This document shows positions 31,460 to 43,055 of a stretch of DNA of 64,000 bases, piece after piece (position 1 is the stretch's first letter; every line of letters starts with the position of its first letter). A program made the translations under genes and the position numbers. Source of the stretch: Calamus simplicifolius (lineage: Eukaryota > Streptophyta > Magnoliopsida > Arecales > Arecaceae); NCBI GenBank assembly GCA_900491605.1, contig UESW01005086.1, positions 205,409 to 269,408 of the forward strand. Reading direction: 5' to 3'. The notes under the pieces were generated by a model. That model was not told the origin of the DNA, did no database searches, and saw nothing but the letters and a program-made list of their open reading frames with translations.

Positions 31460-34042
31460 AATGATGGAATTGAAGTACAAAATTTGGCCCAGGCCGGTTA
31501 CAAAAAGAAAGAAAAGAGAAAAAGAAGAAACAACTCTTCAGGGCTCGCTAGGGCCCGGCTCTCCCTCGTCGTCCTCCTCCTTCGCCGACCCCTCGTCAGA
31601 TTCCCCGGGCGGATCCCCTCGAGCTCGGCGATGTTGATCTTAAGAGCCGCAGACACCTTAGTTTTGCATATGTCGAAGCCCTTAACATAGGCATCGAGGC
31701 TGGCCTCGAGGAACTCCTTCCCGAACTCTGGCGAGGACTTTTAGTTGGTTATGGCCAGTCCCGCCCCGGCCTCAGCCTGTTGAGCCCTGGCATCGGCCTC
31801 CTGGGCTTGCGTCTCAGCCCGCTGTGCCCTAGCCTAAGCCTCCTTGGCTCGTGCCTCAGCCTCCTTGGCTTGCACCTCAGCCTCCCAAGCTCGGCTCTCG
31901 GCCTCCTCGGCGCGGGTACTGGCCTCGTCAGCACAAGCCACGGCCCCGGCCTTCTCCTGGCTCGCCTCGGCCGCCGCCCTTTCTGCGGTGATGGCTCTCT
32001 GCGCGGCAGCATGTCCCTCTTCCCGTGCCGCCTCGGCCTCCTTCTCGGCGTTCTGGAGCTGGTGAACCAGCCCCTCATTCCGCTCTGCGGCGGCCTTCAG
32101 TCTGTCCGAGACCAGCTCCAATTTGGCCTCGGCCGCGGATGCCCGGCCACTTTCAGCTTCGGCCCGACTTTCCTCCTCCCTTATTCGCCGCCTAGGTTCT
32201 CCTCCCGGGCCTTGGCCTCCCAATAAAGTCGAGCAAGGCTCTGGGACTGCATCGTGCTCTCCTTCTTATATTTCTCGACCCACGCTATGGCCTTCATGAG
32301 CGCGTCCGAGGAATGAGACAGCGCTTCGCGAAGGCCGATCACGCCATTGGCCATCTGCAATAGGAGAATGTGTTAGTCACAAGAAAAATTAAGGCATCAC
32401 AAAGTGTATTCAGAGATGAAGAAAACTCATAAGGTTACCTGGATGATGGAGACCATCACCATGTCCAAAATTGCGGAGTGGCTCTGCCCCCGCATCTCTT
32501 CAGCGGACTCGGTAGTCCGAACTCTTGACAGAAGATGAGCAGCTTGCCCGGCGTCTGCCATTGAATTGAACCTGGGCGCCGGCCGCGCCGGCCCCTCCTG
32601 CGGACCTTCAACCCGAGGGCGAGTCGGGCGGCACGCTGATCGTTGGGATGAGCTCTCCGGCCCATCCCTCTGCTTCCTGGTGCCTCCGTCCCAGCCTCAG
32701 ACCCCATGGCGACTAGCTCCCCCTCTCCGGCAGTTGGGGGAGCACTCTCCGTCTCCGGCTCCACGGCAGCCGGAGGGCCGACAGCAACTGTAACCTGCCC
32801 CGCCTCGGGCACGTCAGCGGCGGCAGGGGCTTCTTCTTCAATATCTACGACCACCACAGCTGCCTTAGTGGTGACTGGGATCTCTCCTTCTTCTACCTCG
32901 GTCCCGGCCGGCCCCGGGACCACTTCTCCAGCCGGCATTTCCGAGGCCGGCTCCTCCGCAGACGTTAGAACTTTGGGGGCTTTGGTAGCCCGAACCGGCT
33001 CGGCCTGCTCTCTTCTTCGAGCCCTCTTCGCCGGTTTTGCCGACTCGCCAGCTACCGGCCTCTTTTGCTTCAAGGCAACTTCGAATGTGCCGGCGGAAAA
33101 CTTCATCGCTGCCCAAAAAACGATGAATGTTAGCAACAGCATACAATAAGCTTCCAGTCGAGACAGAAGGAATCGGATGTCGTGCTCACCGACCGCCGAG
33201 GCCAATCGGCCCCAAACAGGTTCTCCTCGGACAGGAGTTCCTTGTAGCCAGGTATTTGGCAGGATGATAACTGGGTAAAGAGTTCCCTGTCTCTCTCCCC
33301 CATGGTGGCATTATTGTTGGAGCTGGTGTCCGGCTCCCTCAATCAGCCCTCACCCCCTCGACATGGGCAAAAAGAAATCGGAGTTTCCATCCCCTAATCT
33401 TAGACGGGAGACCTAGGGGGAAGGCTCTACCCAGCCTGGCGGTGAATGCCCACCAGGCCCCCTCACCTTGGTGGCGGAGCTTATAGAAAGCCCGAAACAG
33501 TGATAGCCCTAGCCGGGCCTCCTGGAAGTAGCAAAGAATGACAAAAGCACAGATGATCCAAATCGAGTTCGGAGTCAACTGCACCGGCACTAACCTATAC
33601 CTATCTAAAAGTTTCAAGAAAAAGGGATGGAAAGGAAGGCGCAGTCCGCACCGAAAAAATTCCTCGTATAGAGTGACCCGACTAGGGTGGACGGAAGTCA
33701 CTCTATCTTCGGGCCCCGGCGCGGATAGGTAGATGAAACTGGGAACTTGGTACCTAGCCCACGGCCTCTACATCCTCAGAGGTCATGGTTGAAGCCACTC
33801 CCGCTGGGCCTGCAGGATCAAGGCTCACCGCCGAAGGTGGAGCCAGACGACGGGAGGACACAGGAACCACCCTAAGGGGGAGGTTGAGGTAAACGGAGGT
33901 TCATCCGCTAACGGTCGATCCCGGATGATGATTCCGCCCATCGGCCGATGCGCCTGATGGGCTAAAGAGGTTTGGTCTTCACTATCGAATGGGAAGACTC
34001 TACCATGGGCCTCTTACCCTCCCTAACGGCACGACGGTCCAT
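31460..34042 (-). pseudogene. Antisense Tat gene, full-length copy with Transposase_28-like domain and coiled coil
   Basis: On the minus strand a start is possible at 34042 (MDRRAVREG). A frame at 33701-33339 (RVTLYEEFFRCGLRLPFHPF, then LTPNSIWIICAFVILCY) resembles the plant 'putative gypsy type transposon' domain (Transposase_28, PF04195). It continues through 33205-32456, a basic then acidic Pro/Ala/Glu-rich linker, to a coiled-coil frame at 32223-31834. A candidate splice donor (GGTAAG) follows the ninth codon and an acceptor (CTTTAG) about 60 bases later, which would bypass a stop; both are inferred. Function in the element is unknown. Frame breaks near 33340 and 32300 suggest it is damaged. 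Confidence 0.65.
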
Positions 34043-34182
34043 GGGTGAAAATGAAGGATGAAACTAACCTGGAAATCAAAGGAAATTCAAAGACAGAAAG
34101 GCTCAAGTTGCAGAAGAACTCAGAAGAGGAAAGCTGAAAGAAAGCAATGGCAGTGTAAAGCTTTCCCCAAGCCCTTGGGGCA

Positions 34183-34231
34183 CTTTTATACCCCCATCTC
34201 CGAACAACGATAATCGAGGCCCCGCCACGTG
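34183..34231 (-). promoter_or_regulatory. Candidate promoter of the antisense gene: G-box and TATA box
   Basis: On the minus strand a palindromic GCCACGTGGC (34224-34233, containing CACGTG) is followed about 35 bases later by GGTATAAAAGTG (TATAAAAG at 34190-34183). The candidate antisense start codon lies about 140 bases further on (34042). The G-box/TATA spacing resembles that in the solo LTR promoter. Copy 1 of the antisense gene lacks this region because the duplication excludes it. Confidence 0.6.
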
Positions 34232-34568
34232 GCGCTCTTCTATTGCGCCACGAGCTGTCCTGCGCCCGAGATGTGCCTCCTCGATTTGCCCCAAGGAGCG
34301 TAATCCGACCAATCGCAGGGCATAGAAAACGGGGAAACAATAATAACCTCCACTTTTTCCATCCCCCGATGGGCGCTTTCCTCAGGGCGTCCGGCGTCGA
34401 CATCAGCCCCACCTACCGCATGATTGTGGAAGATCTGCGAAGTGACACTGCCTCGGGACGACGCGCCAGCTCACCAAGCTATTAAAAGCGCACTAAAGGG
34501 CAATCATTTTTTGAATTTTCGCACCCCTCTCGCCCAAAGGACAGCGGGCGCGTGGCCCTTCGCGCTCA

Positions 34569-34584
34569 GGGGCGGAGGGCCTTC
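34569..34584 (+). other. Polypurine tract of the Tat element
   Basis: AGGGGCGGAGGGC precedes the 3' LTR start at 34585 by a few bases. It is the best purine-rich candidate for plus-strand priming. Confidence 0.55.
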
Positions 34585-35559
34585 TGATATGACTGACATA
34601 GCCACAAGGGCAATCATGGCAAAGTCAAAAGCTTAAGGCGGCCCCAGCACCTCCCAGTCGGCCGAGTCGGCCCCGACTTCCCCAAGTTGGCCCCGCTCGA
34701 CCCCGGTGTCTCCAAGTCGGCCGAGTCGGCCTCGACTTTCCCAAGTCGGCCCCGCTCGGCCCCGGCACCTCCAAGTCGGCCGAGTCGGTCCCGACTTTTC
34801 CAAGTCGGCCCCGCTCGGCCCCGGCATCTCCAAGCCGGCCCTGCTTGGCCCCGGCACCTCTAAGCCGGCCCCGCTCGGCCCCGGCACCTCCCAGTCGGTC
34901 GAGTCGGCCCCGACTTCCCCAAGTCGGCCCTGCTCAGCCCCGGCATCGATGTCTCCAAGTCGGCCAAGGCGGTCCCGACTTTCCAAAGTCGGCCCCAAGA
35001 CGGTCCTGGTAGTTCGAGCCGCCATCTTTTTTGGCCCGCGCCGTCTGACATCGCCAGGTCCAACTACCCACTGGCCGCTCCATTGATGGGACCAGACCTA
35101 ACTACCCACCAGCTCCACTGACTATGGGACGTGGCTCACCAATTGCCATTTTTTTTCTTTCCGATGGAACGGGACCCACCAACCGGCCCAGATTCATGCA
35201 ACCCCCACGAACCCTGCGGACATTCCCTTCTCATGGAACTCCACGTTGTTGTGCAGGTATCAACTTCCTATAAAAAGGGTAAGTTTACTCAGGAACAAGG
35301 TACGAAAAACTCAAACACTCGCTATCTTAATACCCAGAGAGGAATTCTTCCTTTCTGAGGACTCATTTTTCTCCTAAGAAGAGCTCGTCTGAGTTCTCCC
35401 TCAGCTGTGACCTCAATTGCTGACTTGAGCGTCGAAGAGTCCCCATCGAAGCACCCCTCCGATCTTGAAACTTTTTTGTAGGCCATCCGATCATGCATGG
35501 ATTGTGGATTAAGCAGCTCTCTTCTTCCGACGTTTAAGACCGATGATCGGGCGTCATCA
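34585..35559 (+). repeat. 3' LTR of the Tat element
   Basis: The 975-bp LTR runs from TGATATGACTGACATAGCC to GGGCGTCATCA, with TATAAAAA at 35269-35276. It has a shorter GC-rich array than the 5' LTR. Confidence 0.9.
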
Positions 35560-35564
35560 GTAGC

Positions 35565-36000
35565 AACATTGACAATATTGAGACATGAGCTAGATCAGGA
35601 GCACCAAATTCATTTGTCTGTGCTCAAAATTAGCCATGGGCTCATAACCATATCGTGCCTCTTTTCTAACATTGTCAGTGCAATCAACTATCATATTGTA
35701 TTATTGGACATCCACTTCATATACAGTAATAACTTGCCATTAAAGAACAGGATCTGATCCAGATATACAAGTTCAGAAGTAATAAAACCAAATAACAAAT
35801 AGTACCAGAACTGGATAAGATAAACATCAGCTAAGCTGAGAGTTGATAGGATCGACAGAATTTAATCAGATGTTGATCATTCATAATGATCATTATGCCA
35901 ACAATGGCAATATCAAATCACACAATATTTATTCCCATCAAACTTGCTCTAGAAAAGTTCATGACTTCACATCACATTTCAACTCAGAAAGAAGAAATCT
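35565..36000. other. 3' flank of the USP gene
   Basis: No second gene is seen between the Tat element and the USP stop codon. The stretch likely contains the USP 3' UTR (minus strand), so the Tat insertion lies about 440 bp past the stop. No clear polyadenylation signal was singled out. Confidence 0.5.
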
Positions 36001-39000
36001 TCACTCTGATTTCTTTGCAACAAGGACAGGACACTTGGCATTATGCACACAGTAGTTGCTCACGCTCCCCAGGAAAGCCCTGTTTATCAGATATAACAAA
36101 TGATAAAAAATTAATGCCTGCTACTTAAATATGGGTGAATAACATGAAGAAGACATCCTTGTGCCCAATCAAGATCATGATTTCTTCAACCAAAACTAAC
36201 CTCTGTATGTTGATGGAATGAATTTTGCTGTTGGAATTACATGACTCCACAAAAACAAACATTTCTAGATAACTTTCTATATACATTGAGTAAATTTTTA
36301 GCTTAAACAGGAAGGACCCAAGTAAAACATGATAGAAACAAATAGCTGAGATGGTTAATGAAAATTATACCACATCTAGAGCTAGCAGTGGCGGATCATG
36401 TATGCATATACTTTGTCTATCCAGGAATGGCGTAGCTACATTATTATTAGGGATATTTTTTAGTTATTAATTGGATCTCGAGCTTTCTTAAGCCGGGTAT
36501 CAGAAATTTGCAGATGGACAAACACTTGCTCCTCATGTTCTGTGGGACAAATGGAAGATCATTTTGCAGGGCATGTAACCTGGAATTAAAGGAACATTTT
36601 TTTCAGGGAACAGGTCAACTGGTCTTGTACCATAGCCTTTGAGCTCATGCCTCTGCTTGGGATCCCCAGTCTCAGATGCAACCATCTTCTTATTCAGAAT
36701 GGCATCATCACATTGTTACTGAAAAACCTGGTGACATGATCACAAGGGCTGGTTGGCAGAAAAATGATTGAAGAAATCGAGTGGTGATGATACGACACTA
36801 TAGTGTCATTCTTTATTCTACTTTGTTTATTTATTTATTTTTAGTGGAGTTCATCTTGTAACGATTAGTGGCCTCAGGAAGCCAGACACAACCTGGAACA
36901 GGCCTGATCTTGACCTATCCACTGAAACAGTGCAATTGGATATAAACCCGTGGACTTTACTGATTATCCCAAGTATGCTTGGCGAATGCACCAGATTTGC
37001 ATCTAAATCTAAACCTAAAGCTAGCTCAGAGGGTCTGGGTCAAGCAGGATGCGAACCAGATCTGACCTATATGCACCCTGTCCTTGTGCAATACCAAATA
37101 ATGGTTGGAAACACTATATGTAACTGGTTACTATGGACTCCTAGATGGCTTACCATCTTTGGCCCTACCATTCATATTGACTTTGAAAAATTATTGCCCG
37201 CCTAGGATGAAACTAATGGCCCCTACCAAACTTGTGATCCACCGGCAGTATCTTTGAAACAACTTGGTACTTTCATCTTTCATTTCGGCCACTTTTTCAC
37301 CTCATTTAGTATATTGGATGGGATCTTATGAAGATCTTTATTATTCAGTCTCTCCACATGGCGTTCACTTTTGGCAACTTAGCTATCAATCACACATTCT
37401 CTTCCCCAATTTAATTTGGCTTCTCAAGCATTAGTCTACTTTGTGCCATATTCCAAGGAACTAGCACATGGGTCAAAACTGTTGTAAGAAATAAGATGTT
37501 CAGTAATAATTATGTTAAAAGAGCAGATTATTTTGTAGAGTATAACATATAGGTCCCTAAAAATCATGAAACTTGGGCACAGCCATACTCTGTCACTGAA
37601 TGCAAAGCACCCTCTCAGCAAGTCACATTCCAGAAGAAAGAGTGGTTTGAGGAGGAAATGAAACCATGAAGCATATTACTTAGAATATTTTTTTTAAAAA
37701 AAAAAAACATTGATTTGGTGCCCTATGTGATCCTAACCAGGTGATAGCATTTATTCCAAAGTTAAGGATTCAGAAAAACATACAAGGTTAGAATAACGGA
37801 CAATCCCCTCTTCAGAAAAGCAATCCTCATCCACTAGTCAAGTTGTCCTGCCCATTTTGTTTCATTTGATTTGAATAGTTTCAGCACAAGAACAAGAAGA
37901 AACAATGGAAATAAACAAACTAAAGTTGAACGGAAAGTGAAATCATGAAGAAATTGGTACAAGTTGATAAATAAATAATACAACGACAGTTTTATGTTTA
38001 AGTTTTACTGTATAATCAGTCACTTCTGTTTATGACACCTTGGAAAAAAACTAAAATCTTATTATGTGAATGTTTCTTTTTTTGGTATACCATTTTTCTT
38101 AAATATATGAATGGAGCTATCGGCTGTTCTTTTCCCTTTCTTTAACATGAAACTGAGGGTTCATATTGCGCTCTTTAGCACCTTCCGCATTAATAGCTCA
38201 AGTGAAATCATATATGGTGAAAAATCATCCAATATCAGGGGAAAATAGTTAAACACATGCAAAAGCTATGAAATTTTAATGATAAAAGTGGTTAAAGTTA
38301 AAGATCAGAAGGAACAATAAAGGACACCGACCTCTGCAGGGCTCCTTTACCATGATTACCCAAAATAAGCAATTTGACATTGTACTTTTCAACTGCTTCG
38401 CATATGGCTTCTTTAGGATCCCCCACTTCTGTAATTGTTTCTGCTACTACCTGTAATGCGAAAATATATATTAAACATATGTGTTTTTATATGTATGTGT
38501 ATGTTTGCATATATTATATTTGGCATAACTTGAAATTATTTGACAAGCTGACACTGCAACAACCTTAGAAGCACTGAAGTTCATAGTTATTATCATTGCC
38601 GTTTGTATATAAAATTAGGCAAAAAAGTGGTATTTGCACTATATAAAAATTATACAGAGGGAAATAGAAAATGTAACTTTTATTTTGCTTGAGAGAAAAG
38701 AGATTACATTGTACTAAGAAAAGTATTCTCCATATTGCGCTAAAAGTAAAGAAGAAAAAAAAAATACATTGCAGCAATAGGAGGAAAGAAACGACTTTCC
38801 AAGAATCTTATCTTTGAATTTCTCCTTCCAGACTTCAGAAAAAGCAAGGGAAAAGTAGCGGAGACATCACTCCTAGTACTGTCGTCGGAAATAGTCTCCT
38901 AAATCAGCAAGTAATTCTTTTTCAACCTTGTCAAATTTTTCTTTGACCCTTTTCAAAAGGTGCCGGGTTCTAAAACAATCTTAATCTCTCATGCTGCACT

Positions 39001-41782
39001 TAAATCCTTCTCTTTAGTCTTCAACTAAAGTAACTCTTCTTTCAGTTTACTAGTTTCTTAGCAAATTTTAGCTCCTCTTTGGTTTTCAATGGTGCTTCTT
39101 TGTCTGCCTTGTACAAAGAAAGATCTGTTCGTGGCCTCTTTATTCTTTCTTGTGTCCTTGGATAGCAAAGTGTTGCAACTTTAGCAAGAACCTCCAATTC
39201 TTCTATTATTTTGGCAAAATCAAAATTCTTATTTTAGTGCTCATTGTACGTTATTGCCCAGAGAATATAAGTAACTACAGTACTTGGTGATCTCATCCTT
39301 TAAAAGCTTAACAACTATCATGTCCAGAGAAGGTATAGAGCTCCTCATTTGCACATTAGGACCTTACAAGTCATTCATACGTGCGAGGGCTTGCCACAGT
39401 TTGCTCAGATAATGTGCAGCACATGGCCCCTTGGACACAATCATATGAGCCATTCGACCAAACTTGCATAGGCCCTGAGCAGTCAGCACACCCAGCACAA
39501 GTGGAACATAAGAGTATGCAGCTTACTGCATCGACACCATAAACCTATGTCTCAAGGTCATGAATGCTAGAATGAAAACATCAATGCTTCCGAACTGAGC
39601 TATTGAATTAACTCAAGGCAAGGCCAAACAAGGCTAAAATAACAACCTAACCCATTTTGCACTGATTCAAAGCAGGATTATCATACCACTAAGCCTTGGT
39701 CGACAAAACAGTAAATTATGATTTCGTACTAATTTGTGCATCAAAAGAACACCCCGGCAATGTGATTGCATATCAAGTGTGATACGTGCCACAAAGCACC
39801 CGGTGCACCCCTTGGCTCATAATAGCTCATGTGAGTATGCATATATGAACATGTCGTTGTTAGGAACAGTGCCCTTAAAATCAGATGTATTTATATTTTT
39901 GATTTTCTGAATTAATAAAAAAAGCATTTTTTTTCAATCTTGCCTCGTTTATATGAAAAATGAATGTTTATATGAAAATCCAAAATATATTATGAGGCTG
40001 TAATTTTAGTATAATGTATACAAGGGGATTAAAATTACAGCTAACATATTTAAATATATCCGTGATTGATAGAAGTAAGGATCTTCTATCGCTAATCACT
40101 AATATAGTCCATGAACATTCTGAATGTGATAATCTTATCCGGATTGTTGTGTAGAGACACTTAGTGGAGGTATTATATATAATAAGATTATATAGGGCTT
40201 GAACCGACATAATTTGAATCTTTATTTAAGACCGTTATAAAGAATTCAATTTATGTCACAAGATGATCATATGTAAATCAACCTTAATCCTGATTTAATC
40301 ACAGACTCCTTGATTGTGCTATTGGATCTTTTAATTTGTTTGTAAATCAACCTTAATCCTGATTTAATCACAGACTCTTTGATTGTGCTATTGGATCTTT
40401 TAATTTATTTGTTAAAGCTCATTTGATATTGGGCCCAATACTTACATCTTGAAGGTTTAATAACACATTGGGCTGGGAATGTGATTTAAAGATATGGTAT
40501 CCATGGCTTTTGAAAAGAAGCTTAAAATTAGTTCCCTTAAATGTTGATTATGGGGCTAAACAGTTATGCGCAAAATTTATGATTCGATCATAAATTAACT
40601 GTTTAACTAGTGAATCAATGGTACCCAAGGAATAAAAAAAAATTAGAGGGGTATAACGGTTATTACACCTATCTCTAATTATGAACTAATTATGAAGGGT
40701 TGATTACATGTAATGATTATATTAGTGGACAACTCAAGTTTTCGAGTAAAATTAATCTATAATTTTTAAGAGTGCAGTCCCAAGTTTTAGTGGAATAACT
40801 TCAAGATTAATAAACTGAATAAATAATTAAAGAGTTTTAATTGAGTTTATTCAAGTTTATTGGAACTTGAAATTATGGGTCCACCGTCCCCACACCTTAA
40901 TCACATCGAATACTATTGAATAATTAATGTGATTAATTATTTATTTTTCTCACTTTATAATAAATGTTATTGTGGAACATCACACCTCTTGTAAGTGGCG
41001 TATATTATGAAATTTTATTTGTTTTTGATATTTTTGATAATATGATTATTAAAAATATTAAAAATAAAATAATAAATTTAATTTATTAGATATTATTATA
41101 TTTAATTTACATATTATTTGTAAATTAGTTGCAAATAAGAAAACAACTTTTTCTTTGATATGATCAAGAGTTGACGTTGAAAATTGTTCTCGATCAAAAT
41201 TTAATTATTTAAATTAAAGTTGTAACGGCATCAAATGTTGTAACAGATAAACGTTATCTATATTAAATGTTGTAATAGATAAATGTTATCTACATCAAAT
41301 GTTGTAATAGATAAACGTTATCTACATCAAATGTTAAACGTTATCTAAATTAAATTTTTAATTCAGATAGAGCCTGTAAATATAAGGTCGACTTTCAGAG
41401 GATAAGGATGGAAAAATAAAAGAAAAGTTTCTTTCATCCTTTCTCTCTCTTATTATCTTGAAAAACGTGACTTTCAGAGGGTAAGGACGGAAAAATAAAA
41501 GAAAAGTTTCTTTCATCCTTTCTCTCTCTTATTATCTTGAAAAACATGAAGAAGGCTCTGGTTTCGTTTTAATTTTGCAGGTATTTTATGAAGTATCTTT
41601 CTTTTGCAGGTATTTTATGAAGTATCTTTCTTTTGCAGTATTTTATGAAGTATCTTGGCCCGTGGGATTCTTCATCCATAGCTTCGAATCCGGTAGTAGG
41701 ACGCGTATGTTCCTTCGAGATGGTTTTTATGTTTAGAAAAATTATATGATAATTTTTTCTTTTCTCGCTACACATATATATG

Positions 41783-41818
<36 letters not shown>

Positions 41819-43055
41819 TTTGAAAACCAACAGTCTTACCGAGGTTCAAAGAAGATTTGGCAACCGAAGCATGATAATTAATTGCTATGAATCAACCATC
41901 CATGCTTTATAACCTTGCCACTTTAAGAACACAGATTTATAACATGCCACAGATTTAAGAAAACAGAACTTTAATATGAAAAATGAAGTAACAAGAATGC
42001 CTTTTAAAATAGAAATTATTAAGTCATCCATTTTGAAATTCTACTATTTGTTCTTTTTGTTTACGTGTTGAATTTACCATGTTTCCTAAAATTAATAAAT
42101 AATTATCAATACCATTGAGGATACCAAATGGGATCATAAAAACAGTAGATGAAGTACAGCTAATTGCCCGTCCATAATCAACTTCAATATGATTAATTGT
42201 TTGGTAGACATAATATTACTATATATGAGAAACTTAAACTGACCTAAGATTGCCATGATTAATCAATTTCCATCATTTGATACTTCAGCAGATTACGTGA
42301 TTTATAACTTTAAATCCAAATTGCCATATAAGGGAGTAGAAAACTGAAGGACTAAGGGGAAATGGTAAATATTACTGAAGAATAATATACGTCCAGATTT
42401 CATCAAAACTGCATCCAGAATCAGTGAATCTAATGAAAAATCGAGAAAGAGATTGAAGCTTGTGGTCATACCCCGCGTGTAGAACAGATCTCCTTTGCCT
42501 TCTCCAAGAGAGCAAGCGAAACCTTTTTCTGGTGTTCTTGGAGTGACTGAATCAACTCGGCATCTACACGTAACCCATAGGGAAGATACAAAAGAGTTGT
42601 TCGTACGACCAGATTAAAGATACACGCAAATCATATAAAAAAAATTCGAAATTATCTCAATTAACTATAAAAAAAAATCCAACCGATCAACTAGTTGCGA
42701 AACAGTTCTTGCTCTCCGAGTATAGGAACCATCCAATGATCGGATGTTATCGAGCTGCAATTTTTGCTAAAACGGATTTTTTTTTTTTTTGTGTGTGGAA
42801 GAATCGACAAGATTTTGAGAGAGAGATGATGAAGAAGAAGAAGAAAAAGGGGGAAAACGTACTGGGAGAACCGTAGGAGGCAGCAGCGAGGAAGGTGATA
42901 TTCTGGAGTGGCTGAACGGAGAAAATGAGAAGAGGGGAGGAGAGGGAGCCACGGAGGCTGGAGATGGCCCACTCCAGGGCGTAGTGGCTGCACTCGCTCT
43001 CGTCTATGGCCACCATGACCACCTTCTTCTTCGCCTCCCCCTCGCCCTCGGCCAT
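36001..43055 (-). CDS. Universal stress protein A-like protein, four exons
   Basis: The exons are 43055-42863, 42563-42472, 38450-38332 and 36079-36001. All have GT-AG borders with matching phases and give a predicted 160 residues, the usual length of a single-domain plant USP. The start is placed at MAEGEGEAKK. An in-frame ATG seven codons upstream (43076) is possible but lies outside the conserved length. Exon 1 has the nucleotide-binding start VVMVAIDESECSHYALEW. Exon 3 ends in, and exon 4 completes, the ATP-binding pattern G-2X-G-9X-G-S (GNHGKGALQRAFLGS), then VSNYCVHNAKCPVLVAKKSE and stop. USPs are cytosolic alpha/beta Rossmann-like ATP-binding proteins tied to stress, hypoxia and drought responses. 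Intron 2 is about 4.0 kb because of a solo LTR. No coding damage is seen, so it is probably functional. Confidence 0.93.
36080..38331 (-). other. USP intron 3
   Basis: This 2252-bp intron has borders GTCGGT and AACAG. It holds AT-rich unique sequence and a moderately GC-rich block at 36850-37200 that may be an old repeat. No coding motif was recognised. Confidence 0.6.
39000..39600 (-). pseudogene. Unidentified decayed coding-like segment in USP intron 2
   Basis: On the minus strand a mostly open reading gives LVLGVLTAQGLCKFGRMAHM followed by IVSKGPCAAHYLSKLWQALA and, after a stop, MIVVKLLKDEITKYCSYLYS. Further on comes a Lys/Glu-rich segment (KADKEAPLKTKEELKFAKKL). Composition is less AT-rich than the intron around it. 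It looks like a captured gene fragment or transposon coding remnant. I do not recognise the family. Confidence 0.3.
40270..40410. repeat. 70-bp direct duplication in the solo LTR
   Basis: GTAAATCAACCTTAATCCTG and the following CACAGACTC...GATTGTGCTATTGG block occur twice in direct succession (about 40275-40340 and 40342-40408), with a single C/T change. Confidence 0.85.
41225..41350. repeat. Tandem repeat with palindromic core in the solo LTR
   Basis: The unit CATCAAATGTTGTAA plus AGATAAACGTTATCT repeats about four times with small changes. The AGATAA...TTATCT part is self-complementary, so each unit could form a short hairpin. It lies just upstream of the TATAAG at 41381 and may be an LTR enhancer. 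Confidence 0.75.
41390..41655. repeat. 79-bp duplication and 29-bp triplication in the LTR leader
   Basis: GACTTTCAGAGG...ATCTTGAAAAAC is duplicated at 41390-41466 and 41469-41545. It is followed by three copies of AGGTATTTTATGAAGTATCT (about 41579-41655). Both lie after the TATA box, in the presumed transcribed leader. Confidence 0.85.
41787..41812. repeat. (AT)n microsatellite
   Basis: An uninterrupted TATATA run lies just inside the 3' end of the solo LTR. Confidence 0.9.

Larger units (their letters stand above)
28222..33450 (+). repeat. Internal tandem duplication, unit 2
   Basis: This 5229-bp unit repeats 23103-28221. The unit is longer mainly because its tandem array has one more 141-bp repeat. 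After it the sequence continues into the part of the antisense gene that is unique (33451-34042). Confidence 0.9.
18202..35564 (+). mobile_element. Tat-lineage Ty3-gypsy retrotransposon (17.35 kb) with internal duplication
   Basis: The LTRs are 18207-19353 and 34585-35559, both running TGAT...CATCA. GTAGT (18202-18206) and GTAGC (35560-35564) form a target duplication with one change. Interior order is primer site, gag, protease, RT-RNase H, a second archaeal-type RNase H, integrase, tandem array and antisense gene, then a purine-rich GGGGCGGAGGG before the 3' LTR. The extra RNase H and the antisense gene downstream of integrase are hallmarks of the Tat lineage (Ogre, Grande, RIRE2 relatives). 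A 5.1-kb segment is duplicated in tandem at 23103-28221 and 28222-33450. gag and pol contain several frameshifts and stops, so the copy is not autonomous today. Confidence 0.93.
39853..41837. mobile_element. Solo LTR (about 1975 bp), probably copia type, in USP intron 2
   Basis: The element begins TGTTAGGAACAGTGCCC (39858) and ends AAAACCAACA (41832). It is flanked by GTCGT and GTCTT, a target duplication with one change. There is no internal coding region. TATAAG at 41381 is a possible TATA box. The interior has three local duplications (see separate entries). The TG...CA ends and 5-bp duplication support an LTR. The copia assignment is inferred from the terminal sequence style. Confidence 0.75.

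Noticed and set aside
42691..42993. Minus-strand frame of 100 residues overlapping USP exon 1
   Set aside because: Out-of-frame shadow extending into intron 1 and its poly-T tract.
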